A DNA stretch of 36,384 nucleotides, from assembly GCA_900108205.1 (NCBI GenBank), contig FNUU01000018.1, positions 1-36,384 on the forward strand, written 5' to 3'. Shown one piece after another: positions 1 through 7,575 of this stretch. The notes under the pieces were generated by a model. The model made no database searches, was not told where the DNA came from, and saw only the letters and a program-made list of their open reading frames with translations. A program made the position numbers and the translations under genes. Numbering within the stretch: the first letter of the stretch is position 1; each line of letters opens with the position of its first letter. The DNA is from Eubacterium ruminantium. Its GTDB lineage: Bacteria; Bacillota; Clostridia; Lachnospirales; Lachnospiraceae.

Positions 1-70
1 TGGAAATGTCAGATTCGAACTGCGCCACAGGATCCCAAATCCCGTATGCTACCATTACACCACATTCCCA
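1..70 (-). tRNA. tRNA-Pro (TGG), atypical, cut by window edge
   Basis: Read on the minus strand, the 7-bp acceptor stem pairs TGGGAAT with ATTTCCA, and the anticodon stem CGGGA/TCCTG closes the loop TTTGGGA, giving anticodon TGG (Pro) with G at position 37. The discriminator base falls outside the window. The T stem has two mismatches next to the acceptor, and the first base is T rather than the C usual in tRNA-Pro, so the gene is divergent or decaying. It is the last member of the array in transcription order. Confidence 0.7.
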
Positions 71-74
71 TTAG

Positions 75-146
75 CGACTATGAAGGGAATTGAACCCTTA
101 CCCCCAGAGAGACAATCTGGTACGCTAACCATTACGCCACACAGCC
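75..146 (-). tRNA. tRNA-Asp (GTC)
   Basis: Acceptor GGCTGTG pairs with CATAGTC (two wobble pairs) and the discriminator is G, as expected for Asp. Anticodon stem CCAGA/TCTGG is perfect around loop TTGTCTC, giving anticodon GTC. The T stem AAGGG/CCCTT is perfect with loop TTCAATT. It lies 4 bp from the Pro gene. No CCA is encoded. Confidence 0.88.
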
Positions 147-150
147 ATTT

Positions 151-226
151 TGCTTCCAAAAAGAATCGAAGTCATGAGCCTAAAAACAAAATAAACCTGG
201 CGCTCTTTACCCATCTCTATGAAAGC
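151..226 (-). pseudogene. Decayed tRNA-like sequence in the tRNA array
   Basis: This 76-nt stretch sits exactly where a tRNA would be, with 4-5 bp to each neighbour. On the minus strand it keeps a complete 7-bp acceptor stem (GCTTTCA/TGGAAGC), a discriminator A, a D-loop-like GGGTAAA and a T-loop-like TTCGATT. The anticodon and T stems do not pair properly. I infer a tRNA that has lost function; its original identity cannot be read. Confidence 0.4.
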
Positions 227-231
227 ATGCA

Positions 232-303
232 AGTGGATAGCGAGAATTGAACTCGCACCCATAGTTTGGAAGACTATTATACTAACCATTATACGATACC
301 CAC
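232..303 (-). tRNA. tRNA-Gly (TCC)
   Basis: Acceptor GTGGGTA pairs with TATCCAC and the discriminator is T, the base typical of bacterial tRNA-Gly. Anticodon stem ATAGT/ACTAT surrounds loop CTTCCAA, giving anticodon TCC. The T arm GCGAG-TTCAATT-CTCGC is perfect. The overall sequence is close to common Firmicutes tRNA-Gly(TCC). Confidence 0.92.
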
Positions 304-309
304 ATGTGA

Positions 310-336
310 GTGAGAGAAGTGCCTGGTTTCTCCCAC
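310..336. repeat. Hairpin between tRNA-Gly and tRNA-Arg
   Basis: A 9-bp stem (GTGAGAGAA with TTCTCCCAC, one G-T pair) closes a 9-nt loop. On the plus strand it is followed by a T-rich run (TTTATTATATTATT), so it could end plus-strand transcription entering from the left. The 71-nt gap at 304-374 is tRNA-sized and also holds the small palindrome GCAGT-ATAA-ACTGC, so it may be what is left of another tRNA. That last point is inference. Confidence 0.4.
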
Positions 337-374
337 TTTATTATATTATTATTGTAGCAGTATAAACTGCATAG

Positions 375-446
375 TAGATCATATAGGAGTCGAACCTATA
401 TCTCTTCGTTCGTAGCGAAGTGTTCTATCCGTTAGACTAATGATCT
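375..446 (-). tRNA. tRNA-Arg (ACG)
   Basis: Acceptor AGATCAT pairs perfectly with ATGATCT and the discriminator is A. Anticodon stem CTTCG/CGAAG closes loop CTACGAA, giving anticodon ACG, the A34 form that is normally edited to inosine in bacteria. T stem ATAGG/CCTAT is perfect. It lies 2 bp from the Ala gene, so the two are surely co-transcribed. Confidence 0.92.
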
Positions 447-448
447 AG

Positions 449-521
449 TGGAGCATACAGGTTTCGAACCTGTGACCTTCTGATTGCAAATCAGACGCTC
501 TCCCAACTGAGCTAATACCCC
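449..521 (-). tRNA. tRNA-Ala (TGC)
   Basis: Acceptor GGGGTAT pairs with ATGCTCC (two wobbles) and the discriminator is A. The D arm is GCTC-AGTTGGGA-GAGC. Anticodon stem TCTGA/TCAGA closes loop TTTGCAA, giving anticodon TGC. T stem ACAGG/CCTGT is perfect. It is the first tRNA in transcription order and begins three bases after the T run of the hairpin at 524-566. Confidence 0.93.
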
Positions 522-523
522 AT

Positions 524-566
524 AAAAAAACCGCCTGCTTCCGGAATATCCAGATACAGACGGTTT
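524..566 (-). terminator. Hairpin terminator between small gene and tRNA array
   Basis: On the minus strand AAAACCG-T-CTG pairs with CAG-G-CGGTTTT across a 19-nt apical segment and is followed by a run of T. It ends the transcript of the small gene at 595-765. The tRNA-Ala gene begins only 3 bases after the T run, so tRNA transcription must either read through this site or use a promoter I did not recognise. The A run on the other side makes it usable in both directions. Confidence 0.6.
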
Positions 567-594
567 TGAAAGCATTTTTTATGCGTAAATACGC

Positions 595-765
595 CTACTT
601 TCGCCTGTATCTAAACCTATTCTTATCCCAATCCTTTTCTTTATCCTCTTTGCCGGCTATATCTATCTGATCAAACTTCGGGCACTGAAGGCATGAGAAA
701 TTAAACCCACTTATAGCAGGTCGACTATTGGAATTTATTCTCTTCATTGAAACATAACTTCTCAT
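595..765 (-). CDS. Small 56-aa Cys-x2-Cys protein
   Basis: This 57-codon frame runs from ATG at 765 to TAG at 595-597. The product is rich in Lys and Arg, has one CLQC pair near residues 25-28, and ends in a basic tail (NRFRYRRK). A promoter (871-899) lies upstream and a hairpin terminator (524-566) downstream, and that framing is the main reason to believe the gene. The ribosome site is weak (AGAGG, 13 bases before the start); a second ATG six codons in is an alternative start. A single Cys pair could bind metal as a dimer, but no function can be assigned. Confidence 0.5.
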   Translation of the reverse strand: MRSYVSMKRINSNSRPAISGFNFSCLQCPKFDQIDIAGKEDKEKDWDKNRFRYRRK

Positions 766-870
766 TTGCTTTTCCGTACCTCTTCAATCAGATTTATTAT
801 TATATAAAAATAGCGCCCAATCCTCTATTCGACAAATCAAATAGAGAGACAGGCACTTCTCTCAAACAGT

Positions 871-899
871 ATAATACACAATCACGATATGAATGTCAA
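871..899 (-). promoter_or_regulatory. Promoter TTGACA-17-TATTAT
   Basis: On the minus strand there is a perfect -35 hexamer TTGACA (894-899), a 17-base spacer and -10 TATTAT (871-876). This is a near-consensus sigma-A promoter. It points toward the 56-aa gene and beyond it the tRNA array, and lies just past the end of mcrC. The expected start leaves a leader of about 100 bases before the 56-aa gene. Confidence 0.7.
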
Positions 900-925
900 C
901 TACTTTTTTAAAAATCTTGATGTTA

Positions 926-1990
926 TCAATCTAATCTCGCCCACTCAGCGTAATTAACAAAAAATGCATAGGCTATATCATTGAGCTGTTCAGCTATTTG
1001 GGAAAATTCACAATTCAAGTCTAGGCTTTTCACACTAATACTATTTCCGCTCATTTTGTAAGTGCTATTTGGTTGTACAGACTCATCTGTACGTGCATAC
1101 AACAACATCCCGGCAACTTCATGAGCTTCGGCTTTCTTTTTAAGTTCTACCTCTTTATTCTTGACATAAGTAAAGATTTGATAAAGGTTTCCAGAATGAA
1201 TGGTCCTTATATCGAATTGAGACTGTGTAGAATGTGAATAGTATTTCGCATCAATAATCAAGACCCTGTTATTGTGAGAAAGCATTATATCTGTCTGCAT
1301 TACAGGAAGCATATCGTTTGTGTCATCATCTAGAGCCCATGGTATCTGAGATGCGTTTGCTGAAAACTGCGGCAACTCTTTTCTATAGTATTCCAGAATG
1401 AACTTCTCATATAGATGACACATACGCTGTTCATCAAAAAAGTCCATCAATCGCATCGTTCCGTCAGATGTGGTTTGCAAGAGTCCTTTTACAACCAAGT
1501 AACAAATAGAAATAAGCATTCTATATGTCTGATTATTCCTATTGTACCGAATATGCCAATTAATTCTGTGAACATCCATCACTTCAACATTTTCAAAGAA
1601 AACAAGCAGCTTCCGAAGTTCTTTTTTTCGTGCTTTTGTAATATCAGACTTAACGAGAAGTTCCATGGTTGTCTTTATAATACGGTTCATATAAGAGTTC
1701 TCGGAAAACTCATCATATGAACATATTAATTGACGTTTTAATATGCTTCTTGTCTTGATAGACTCCGATATCTCAATTCTTCCGCGTAAAGCCGATAATG
1801 GTTCAGTATTCTGAATATACTCACGTCCAAGACCGCGCTTAAGCTGCAACGAAACACCTTTTGATAAAATGGACGCACACAACTCCGCGACATTATCAAA
1901 GTGTTCCGTTGCTATACTCCTATATCCTTGTTCATTAAGAACTTGAAAGGCGTATGCAAGCATGTAGTAAATGTTTCGAATAGGTATCAT
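926..1990 (-). CDS. mcrC: McrC-like nuclease subunit of McrBC type IV restriction system
   Basis: McrC is the nuclease partner of the McrB GTPase; together they cut DNA carrying modified bases. The protein begins MIPIRNIYYML, the usual McrC opening. It has a PD-(D/E)xK nuclease core in its C-terminal half: an Asp in TDIML, then the strand LIIDAKYY. I place the start at 1990 rather than 2020 because this ATG overlaps the mcrB stop as ATGA, the typical coupling of this pair, and the ten extra upstream codons lie inside mcrB. The product is 354 aa, about normal for the family. It is the last gene of the restriction operon. Confidence 0.9.
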   Translation of the reverse strand: MIPIRNIYYMLAYAFQVLNEQGYRSIATEHFDNVAELCASILSKGVSLQLKRGLGREYIQNTEPLSALRGRIEISESIKTRSILKRQLICSYDEFSENSYMNRIIKTTMELLVKSDITKARKKELRKLLVFFENVEVMDVHRINWHIRYNRNNQTYRMLISICYLVVKGLLQTTSDGTMRLMDFFDEQRMCHLYEKFILEYYRKELPQFSANASQIPWALDDDTNDMLPVMQTDIMLSHNNRVLIIDAKYYSHSTQSQFDIRTIHSGNLYQIFTYVKNKEVELKKKAEAHEVAGMLLYARTDESVQPNSTYKMSGNSISVKSLDLNCEFSQIAEQLNDIAYAFFVNYAEWARLD

Positions 1991-4224
1991 TTTATTGAAC
2001 TCCTTAAAATAGATGTCCAATCCTTTACCTTTGCAGGATCATCGAACCAATATTCCTTTAGAAGTGGAATAAGTTCAAACTCAACTATTCCTGATAATGT
2101 TTGATCAGTTACATCTTTCAAACTGCAGAAATAACTATGACCTATACAGAATCCTTCCCCCAGAGACTCATCTTTAGCAATTGATTCATTTAACGTTTCA
2201 ACACAATTAATTAAGCGATTGAACTTCTCACTTCCCAAAGATTTCTTATACGCACGGAAACCCTCCGTTTCAAATCCCGGTGTAATGTCAAAAAAAGCAA
2301 ATCTACGGCGCAAAGCATAGTCCAACATAGCCAGACTGCGATCAGCTGTATTCATCATGCCTATAATATAGACATTACGAGGAACAGAAAATAGTTCATC
2401 AGAATATAATAGTTGAAGCTCAACCTCCCGCTTATCACTTTCAATAAGCATAAACAATTCACCGAATATTTTACTCATATTACCGCGGTTAATTTCATCG
2501 ATGATAAAGAAATATTCTTTTTCACTATCTATCTCAGCCCGTTTGCAGAAATTATAGAAGGCTCCTCTCTTCAGTTCAAAACCATTCTCCGAAGGACGGA
2601 ATCCCATAATAAAGTCTTCATAGGAATAACTCTGATGGAACTGAACCATCATTACACGATTAGTGTCTTTCACCCCCATCATTGAATAAGCAAGTCTTTT
2701 AGCTGCAAAAGTTTTGCCAACACCTGGAGCTCCCTGTAATATTACGTTCTTTTTGTTTCTTACCAGAGCAACAAGCGTATTATATTTCAATTCATCCATA
2801 TATACATCTTCAAGAAAATCTCCTGCGGAATATTCTGGATAATTAACGACTTGTTCCTCTATATCTTCGTCGGTATCACTCTCAAATATGGCATTCAATT
2901 TTGCCACATAATCGGTGTAAGGCGTAATATCAGTTAATGTTTTCATCACAGCCTGGCCAGGATGCTTCCAATTACCATTGTGAGTCCACTTTACCTTACG
3001 TATATTTGCATATTCTCCTCTTGAAGGATCGTAAATGTAATCAGACTCAACAATTCCCCTGCCTATTAACGTATACATTCCCTTCTTGGCAAACACAACA
3101 TCACCAGGTTTCATATCATGAACAAACTGCCAAGTAGCATGTGCCGCCATCATAAATGTACTTGACGGATTTATTGCTTCTTTCATGGCATCCTTCATCT
3201 CATCCTTAGTGTTATAAGCACTTAAATCGCCAATCTCAGACCATCCAATGGACATCCTCCCGCCCAAATAGCAGTCGTCCCATATAGACGCACCCTCACC
3301 CGGAGAATAAATCCAATAACGTCTGGTTATAACATCATTATCAGCCACTGCGACCTTAACCTGCGTTGTTTCCTCTTCTCTATTAGAATTCACATAAATA
3401 ATTGTTTGAGCTAAAAGGTGATAAGCAGAATCCTCAAAACAATTATGTTTATTACTAATCTGTTTATGCTGCAATTCCTTTAATTCCTCATCTTTTTCTA
3501 TTGCATCTACCACTGACTGACACAGATTTGCAAAGTTTGAATACTTTCTTACTTCATAATCATTTTCCGTGCTTTCTTCCTTGTAATTAACAAGTTTTCT
3601 GTAGCCCACATACATCTTATATTTGAACAAAAAATACTTTTCTGGATATTCAAAAGATAAATAAACACATAAGGCCCTCAAATCCTGATAATGATTCATA
3701 GCCTTGGCATTCTCAGGTGCACTGTTCTGATATTCCTTGAGTAACCCTTCACATCCGGTTCTGAATGGTTGAAGCCTCTCTACAAGTGGAAGATTTTCAT
3801 CATACAACAGTTTGAACAATTCACGCATCTTTTCTGGATTAAGCCTAGCAAATGCGCAAACCATCTTATAGGCATAATACATCCCCCCTGATAGAAGATT
3901 AGCAGACTGTTTTAATGATTCCTCTAACATTTCAGGAAAATTTACGGCTTCGATATTCCAATTATCCTTATAATGTTTTACTGCTTCCCATTTGTATTTT
4001 TCAGCGCTCCAGCATTTTTCAATGTTCTGCTTGTAGTATTCAAGCGTATCTTGAATAGTCATATCAAAATTCTCCTTATGATCATAATAGCGGCAATTAT
4101 TAGCAGTGCGATATTTAAGATATTCTGCATCCATCCACTCCCTGAGTCGTCCTTTAGTATGAGAATGTTTTATTCCATCGCTTAGCCCTCTGCTTTCAAC
4201 CTTATCTGCTTGGCTTTTATTCAT
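1987..4224 (-). CDS. mcrB: McrB-like AAA+ GTPase with EVE-like domain
   Basis: This is the motor subunit of a McrBC restriction system. The C-terminal AAA+ module is clear: Walker A GAPGVGKT (about 498-505), Walker B and the McrB signature IIDEINRG (about 574-581), and sensor MNTADRS (about 624-630). Before it, roughly residues 295-450, lies an EVE/PUA-like domain (RRYWIYSPGEG, then KPGDVVFAKKG and TLIGRGIV), a fold known to read modified bases. The first 280 residues are mostly helical and I do not recognise them. The 745-aa length and EVE placement match EVE-type McrB proteins rather than E. coli McrB. The HNH-EVE gene ends 66 bases upstream and mcrC overlaps by 4 bases. The ribosome site before ATG 4224 is weak. 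Confidence 0.9.
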   Translation of the reverse strand: MNKSQADKVESRGLSDGIKHSHTKGRLREWMDAEYLKYRTANNCRYYDHKENFDMTIQDTLEYYKQNIEKCWSAEKYKWEAVKHYKDNWNIEAVNFPEMLEESLKQSANLLSGGMYYAYKMVCAFARLNPEKMRELFKLLYDENLPLVERLQPFRTGCEGLLKEYQNSAPENAKAMNHYQDLRALCVYLSFEYPEKYFLFKYKMYVGYRKLVNYKEESTENDYEVRKYSNFANLCQSVVDAIEKDEELKELQHKQISNKHNCFEDSAYHLLAQTIIYVNSNREEETTQVKVAVADNDVITRRYWIYSPGEGASIWDDCYLGGRMSIGWSEIGDLSAYNTKDEMKDAMKEAINPSSTFMMAAHATWQFVHDMKPGDVVFAKKGMYTLIGRGIVESDYIYDPSRGEYANIRKVKWTHNGNWKHPGQAVMKTLTDITPYTDYVAKLNAIFESDTDEDIEEQVVNYPEYSAGDFLEDVYMDELKYNTLVALVRNKKNVILQGAPGVGKTFAAKRLAYSMMGVKDTNRVMMVQFHQSYSYEDFIMGFRPSENGFELKRGAFYNFCKRAEIDSEKEYFFIIDEINRGNMSKIFGELFMLIESDKREVELQLLYSDELFSVPRNVYIIGMMNTADRSLAMLDYALRRRFAFFDITPGFETEGFRAYKKSLGSEKFNRLINCVETLNESIAKDESLGEGFCIGHSYFCSLKDVTDQTLSGIVEFELIPLLKEYWFDDPAKVKDWTSILRSSIK

Positions 4225-4290
4225 TACTGCTCATTGTTTAAGCCGTCATTTTGCAAATTTTGTTACTACCATAGCAAACTCTTCTCAAAA

Positions 4291-6720
4291 TCACTCTTTT
4301 TGAATTGTTTCGCCATTGTACATCCTAATCAGATCCCCCAGTTCAATGTCGATTCCCGCCCTCAACAATTCACTTTCTCTTTTAATGAATAGTGGCTCAA
4401 TCAACTTATTTGCATATTTACCATAGTGAATCTCATTATGACAGTTGCTACACAAACATACTATATTCGCCTCAACATCTAAACTATTAACAAAATAACG
4501 CCAATACTCAAGCGGAATTAAATGATGTGTTTCCATATAAGGCATCTCTGTTTTTCGACTGATAAAAGACTCATGTTCTGGATTAATCTCGCATCTGAAC
4601 CTTGCTCTTTTCAATGCATTTACCTTTTTTTGAGGATCACGTGGATACACTGGTGCCGCATAATAACCATCCTTATCATTTACAGTTTTTCTATCTTCTG
4701 GCTTAGGTATATATGTATACTCATCATTCTTATCCTTAATTTGTATTTTTGATTCAACAACGCCACGTATACGGTTTTCGAATTCTTCAGAAGCAGTTAT
4801 TTCTTCATATGTAATTTGGAAACTGTTATTATGATAGATTCTATATTGATTATCATCAGACGAAATATAATCAAACAATTTATACAACACCCGCGAATCA
4901 TTATAACTAATACTTCTTATTATGGCATGGTTTGGCCCAAGATTATCTGTATACTCATAGTCGTTTATTCCTAGCGCCGCCAAAAATTCTTTTCTCGTAG
5001 CAAGATTATATGAATTAACATTCATGTCTATAACAGCAAAGCCAACAGAATTATATTTGAAATGTACCCTGTTCATTCCAGTATATCTTTTTGCTTCGAA
5101 ACCATGTGGCAACTGCAATGTTTTATAGAAACGTTCTCTATTCTCCTCAGATGTATATTCACTCCAAAGCTTATTAAGACTTGCCCAATATTCACTCCTT
5201 ATTGCAATACCTGATGATGGTGGTGTCCATTGTTGATTTGGAAATAAAGCTTTTAGCTTTTCCAACGGGATATATTTTCCATTTTCATAATCAAGCATCA
5301 GCTCAAATCTAGCGTCAACATGTTTTGTTCTTTCACCTTTTGAGGCTCGTTCTTTATTATAATGATCCATCAAGTACACTTCACTCGATGCATGCCCCAT
5401 AGCAATAATACCCTTTGGTTCAACACCTAAACGCATAAGATAAACGATATCACCTCGATGAATAGAACTATTCTTTACTGTCCATGGCTCAGTTAACGGA
5501 TTATCTTTTGATACATTTTCAACCATTTCTGAATAGCTCTGATCCCACGACCATACATCAGGGTTCCATGCCAACAAATATACTGGTTTCTCGAATCCAG
5601 ATATTGAAGTATTACCACGATAATTATCCTCTAATTTATCATCATTTTTCGCACCAAATATATGTCTTAAGAACTCATAAAACTTATATGAGCTCCACTC
5701 TTCCATTTCACTGATACACTGCTTCCAAAAGTACAGAAGATTATGTTTTTCAGTCAAATCATCATTCTTATTATAATGTAATTTTAACTTAGATAAATAA
5801 AACTCTGTTTCCTCTTCTGAAAGCGAATATAGGAAATACTGTTTATCGAATAACGCTAAAATCTTTCCTGCGTCATCTCCAAGATAATTATCATGCAAGA
5901 ACTCATTATGTTGATTTTCTTTTAATTGTTTTATATCTACAATAAATCTACCAACAATTTCATTTGTCGCGCCATCCCTATAGAAGAATTTCTTATCTAT
6001 TTTTTTACCGAACAGTTTATTATAGGAACTGATAAGGCTATCAACGAATTCTTCCACCTTACGAATCGGAAGGTCATTAGTCTCTTTGATTATTTCATCT
6101 AGTTTTCTCTCAGCCCACGACGTATTTGAAGCTCTCAAAAACTCTTTAATAGTCTTCTTATGGAAAGCATAATTATTATTAAGATAAATATGCTTAAATG
6201 CCGGAACACCTTCCTTCACGAAATCATAGTATTCAAAATCACCATTTCCACTATACCATGGTGTAAGATCTATTTCAGTCCCAATTCGTCTATACACTCT
6301 ATGACGAGGCAAAGAAGAATTATAATCATACAAATATGTTCCCACATACTTATATGTTCTCATACCATCAATAATCTCACCCCAAAAACAATGTACAGGT
6401 CTAATATCTTTCATCAACGATGGTAAAGTACCCATCTCTGTTTCAGGTTCATCCTCATACAACCATGAAATAATCTTTCTTCCACTATCTTCAAAATGGT
6501 TCTTCCAATTAGAACTCTGCGCTCCCGATTTTATTTGCCCCGTTTTATCAATAATTTCTTCTTTTGGAAACCACGCAAATCCACCATCATATGTCCTCGC
6601 CGACGCTTTCATTAGTCCAATTTTATGAGGAGCGAAGCATGCCTCCATAACATCATCTCGTGCATTTCCACCAGTAAATATGTAATTGTCCTCAACACTT
6701 ATCCTCTTTAACTGTTTCAT
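4291..6720 (-). CDS. HNH endonuclease with internal EVE-like domain
   Basis: The C-terminal part (about residues 698-768) is an HNH nuclease: METHHLIPL, then NIVCLCSNCHNEIHYG with the Cys-x2-Cys zinc pair and final His. The middle (about 375-515) resembles an EVE/PUA-like modified-base reader (VYLLAWNPDVWSW, then RGDIVYLMRLG and GIIAMGHA). The first 360 residues match no family I recognise; a segment with FWGEII and KYVGTYL could be a second reader domain such as SRA- or SBD-like, which is only a guess. The start at 6720 has GGGGGTG about 11 bases upstream. Placement directly before mcrB suggests a second nuclease in the same modification-dependent defence operon. Confidence 0.85.
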   Translation of the reverse strand: MKQLKRISVEDNYIFTGGNARDDVMEACFAPHKIGLMKASARTYDGGFAWFPKEEIIDKTGQIKSGAQSSNWKNHFEDSGRKIISWLYEDEPETEMGTLPSLMKDIRPVHCFWGEIIDGMRTYKYVGTYLYDYNSSLPRHRVYRRIGTEIDLTPWYSGNGDFEYYDFVKEGVPAFKHIYLNNNYAFHKKTIKEFLRASNTSWAERKLDEIIKETNDLPIRKVEEFVDSLISSYNKLFGKKIDKKFFYRDGATNEIVGRFIVDIKQLKENQHNEFLHDNYLGDDAGKILALFDKQYFLYSLSEEETEFYLSKLKLHYNKNDDLTEKHNLLYFWKQCISEMEEWSSYKFYEFLRHIFGAKNDDKLEDNYRGNTSISGFEKPVYLLAWNPDVWSWDQSYSEMVENVSKDNPLTEPWTVKNSSIHRGDIVYLMRLGVEPKGIIAMGHASSEVYLMDHYNKERASKGERTKHVDARFELMLDYENGKYIPLEKLKALFPNQQWTPPSSGIAIRSEYWASLNKLWSEYTSEENRERFYKTLQLPHGFEAKRYTGMNRVHFKYNSVGFAVIDMNVNSYNLATRKEFLAALGINDYEYTDNLGPNHAIIRSISYNDSRVLYKLFDYISSDDNQYRIYHNNSFQITYEEITASEEFENRIRGVVESKIQIKDKNDEYTYIPKPEDRKTVNDKDGYYAAPVYPRDPQKKVNALKRARFRCEINPEHESFISRKTEMPYMETHHLIPLEYWRYFVNSLDVEANIVCLCSNCHNEIHYGKYANKLIEPLFIKRESELLRAGIDIELGDLIRMYNGETIQKE

Positions 6721-6792
6721 ACTTCACTATTCACCCCCAAACAACCATATATATAAATTAATTATACTTATTTTTATAATAAAGTACTCTGA

Positions 6793-6990
6793 CTAAATAT
6801 TCTTGTACTCCGCTATATCTTCTAGTCTACAATCAAGAATAGTACATAACTTATCCAATGTATCAGTGGTAACTGGTTGGTTTCGTTTCAATCTTGTAAG
6901 TGTAGAATGACTTATACCGCTAACATTCAATCTATATTGTGTAACACCACATTTTTCAAGATATTCCCATAATTTATCATATACTATCAT
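6793..6990 (-). CDS. Small XRE-family HTH regulator
   Basis: This 65-aa protein is little more than a Cro/CI-type helix-turn-helix: VTQYRLNVSGISHSTLTRLKR followed by TLDKLCTILDCRLEDI. It lies 72 bases before the HNH gene on the same strand and is divergent from another XRE gene, the layout of a controller gene for a restriction operon. The ribosome site AGGAG is about 12 bases before the ATG. It probably binds repeats in the 6991-7108 intergenic region; this is inference. Confidence 0.8.
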   Translation of the reverse strand: MIVYDKLWEYLEKCGVTQYRLNVSGISHSTLTRLKRNQPVTTDTLDKLCTILDCRLEDIAEYKNI

Positions 6991-7007
6991 TCTGAAATAA
7001 ACTCCTA

Positions 7008-7036
7008 TTGCGTTTTTTATTATTATGCTCTATAAT
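7008..7036 (+). promoter_or_regulatory. Promoter TTGCGT-17-TATAAT for the plus-strand XRE gene
   Basis: -35 TTGCGT (7008-7013), a 17-base spacer and a perfect -10 TATAAT (7031-7036) point at the XRE gene at 7109. Transcription would start near 7043, so the repeats at 7044-7075 would lie in the early transcribed region, where a bound repressor could act as a roadblock. Confidence 0.65.
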
Positions 7037-7043
7037 CCCCTTT

Positions 7044-7075
7044 AAGGGTAGTTACTATATAAGGGTATTACCCTT
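7044..7075. promoter_or_regulatory. Operator-like repeats AAGGGTA / AAGGGTATTACCCTT
   Basis: A perfect 15-bp palindrome AAGGGTA-T-TACCCTT (7061-7075) is preceded by a third half site AAGGGTA at 7044-7050, 17 bp away, and by a CCCTTTAAGGG near-palindrome. This spacing is typical of operators for dimeric HTH repressors. It lies between the two divergent XRE genes, so one or both probably bind here. Confidence 0.6.
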
Positions 7076-7108
7076 TTGTGGGTACTATCAGAAATGTATG
7101 GAGGTTTT

Positions 7109-7441
7109 ATGACTATTGATTACATTAGCATCGGAAAGCGCATACGCCAGTTTCGCTTAAACAAAAGGATAACTCAGGAAGAATTAGCATTCCAAGTCGG
7201 AACTTCCGCAGCTTATATCAGTAATATCGAAAGCGGTAAAAAGAAACCCAGCTTAGAAAAGCTGGCTCAAATTTCCGAAGTATTTGAAATAACAATCAAT
7301 GACCTCGTCTATTCCCCCTTTGATCTCAAGCTTCTGGCATATACTGATCCATCAAAAATAGCCAACTATTCTTCGCCAGAAAAGCAAGAACTATTGACCA
7401 TGAGTCTTTCAGCCTTTATTCAATCTATTATCACATCTTAA
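7109..7441 (+). CDS. XRE-family HTH transcriptional regulator
   Basis: This 110-aa protein carries a textbook Cro/CI HTH: IGKRIRQFRLNKRITQEELA, then TSAAYISNIESGKKKPSLEKL. The C-terminal 45 residues are short and unassigned. I chose ATG 7109 because GGAGG sits 4 bases upstream; an upstream TTG at 7076 would put the start inside the operator palindrome. The gene has its own promoter (7008-7036) and terminator (7440-7475), so it is a single-gene unit divergent from the restriction operon. It may regulate the operon, itself, or the recombinase genes downstream. Confidence 0.88.
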   Translation: MTIDYISIGKRIRQFRLNKRITQEELAFQVGTSAAYISNIESGKKKPSLEKLAQISEVFEITINDLVYSPFDLKLLAYTDPSKIANYSSPEKQELLTMSLSAFIQSIITS

Positions 7442-7475
7442 CCATTAGAGGAATGCTCTAATGGTTATTTTATTG
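7440..7475 (+). terminator. Rho-independent terminator of XRE gene
   Basis: AACCATTAGAG-GAATG-CTCTAATGGTT is a perfect 11-bp stem with a 5-nt loop followed by ATTTTATT. It overlaps the stop codon of the XRE gene. A second hairpin, GAGGTTA-TATTCT-TAACCTC, follows at 7484-7503 before the recombinase gene. Confidence 0.85.
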
Positions 7476-7575
7476 TTAACCATGAGGTTATATTCTTAAC
7501 CTCCAGAATATGGATAAAAAATATAAATAATATTATTTTCATATTACAAGCACTCTATCACAGAAAGGAAATAAC

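Noticed and set aside
7076..7108. Longer XRE gene start at TTG 7076
   Set aside because: It lies at the edge of the operator palindrome and lacks a ribosome site, while ATG 7109 has GGAGG four bases upstream.
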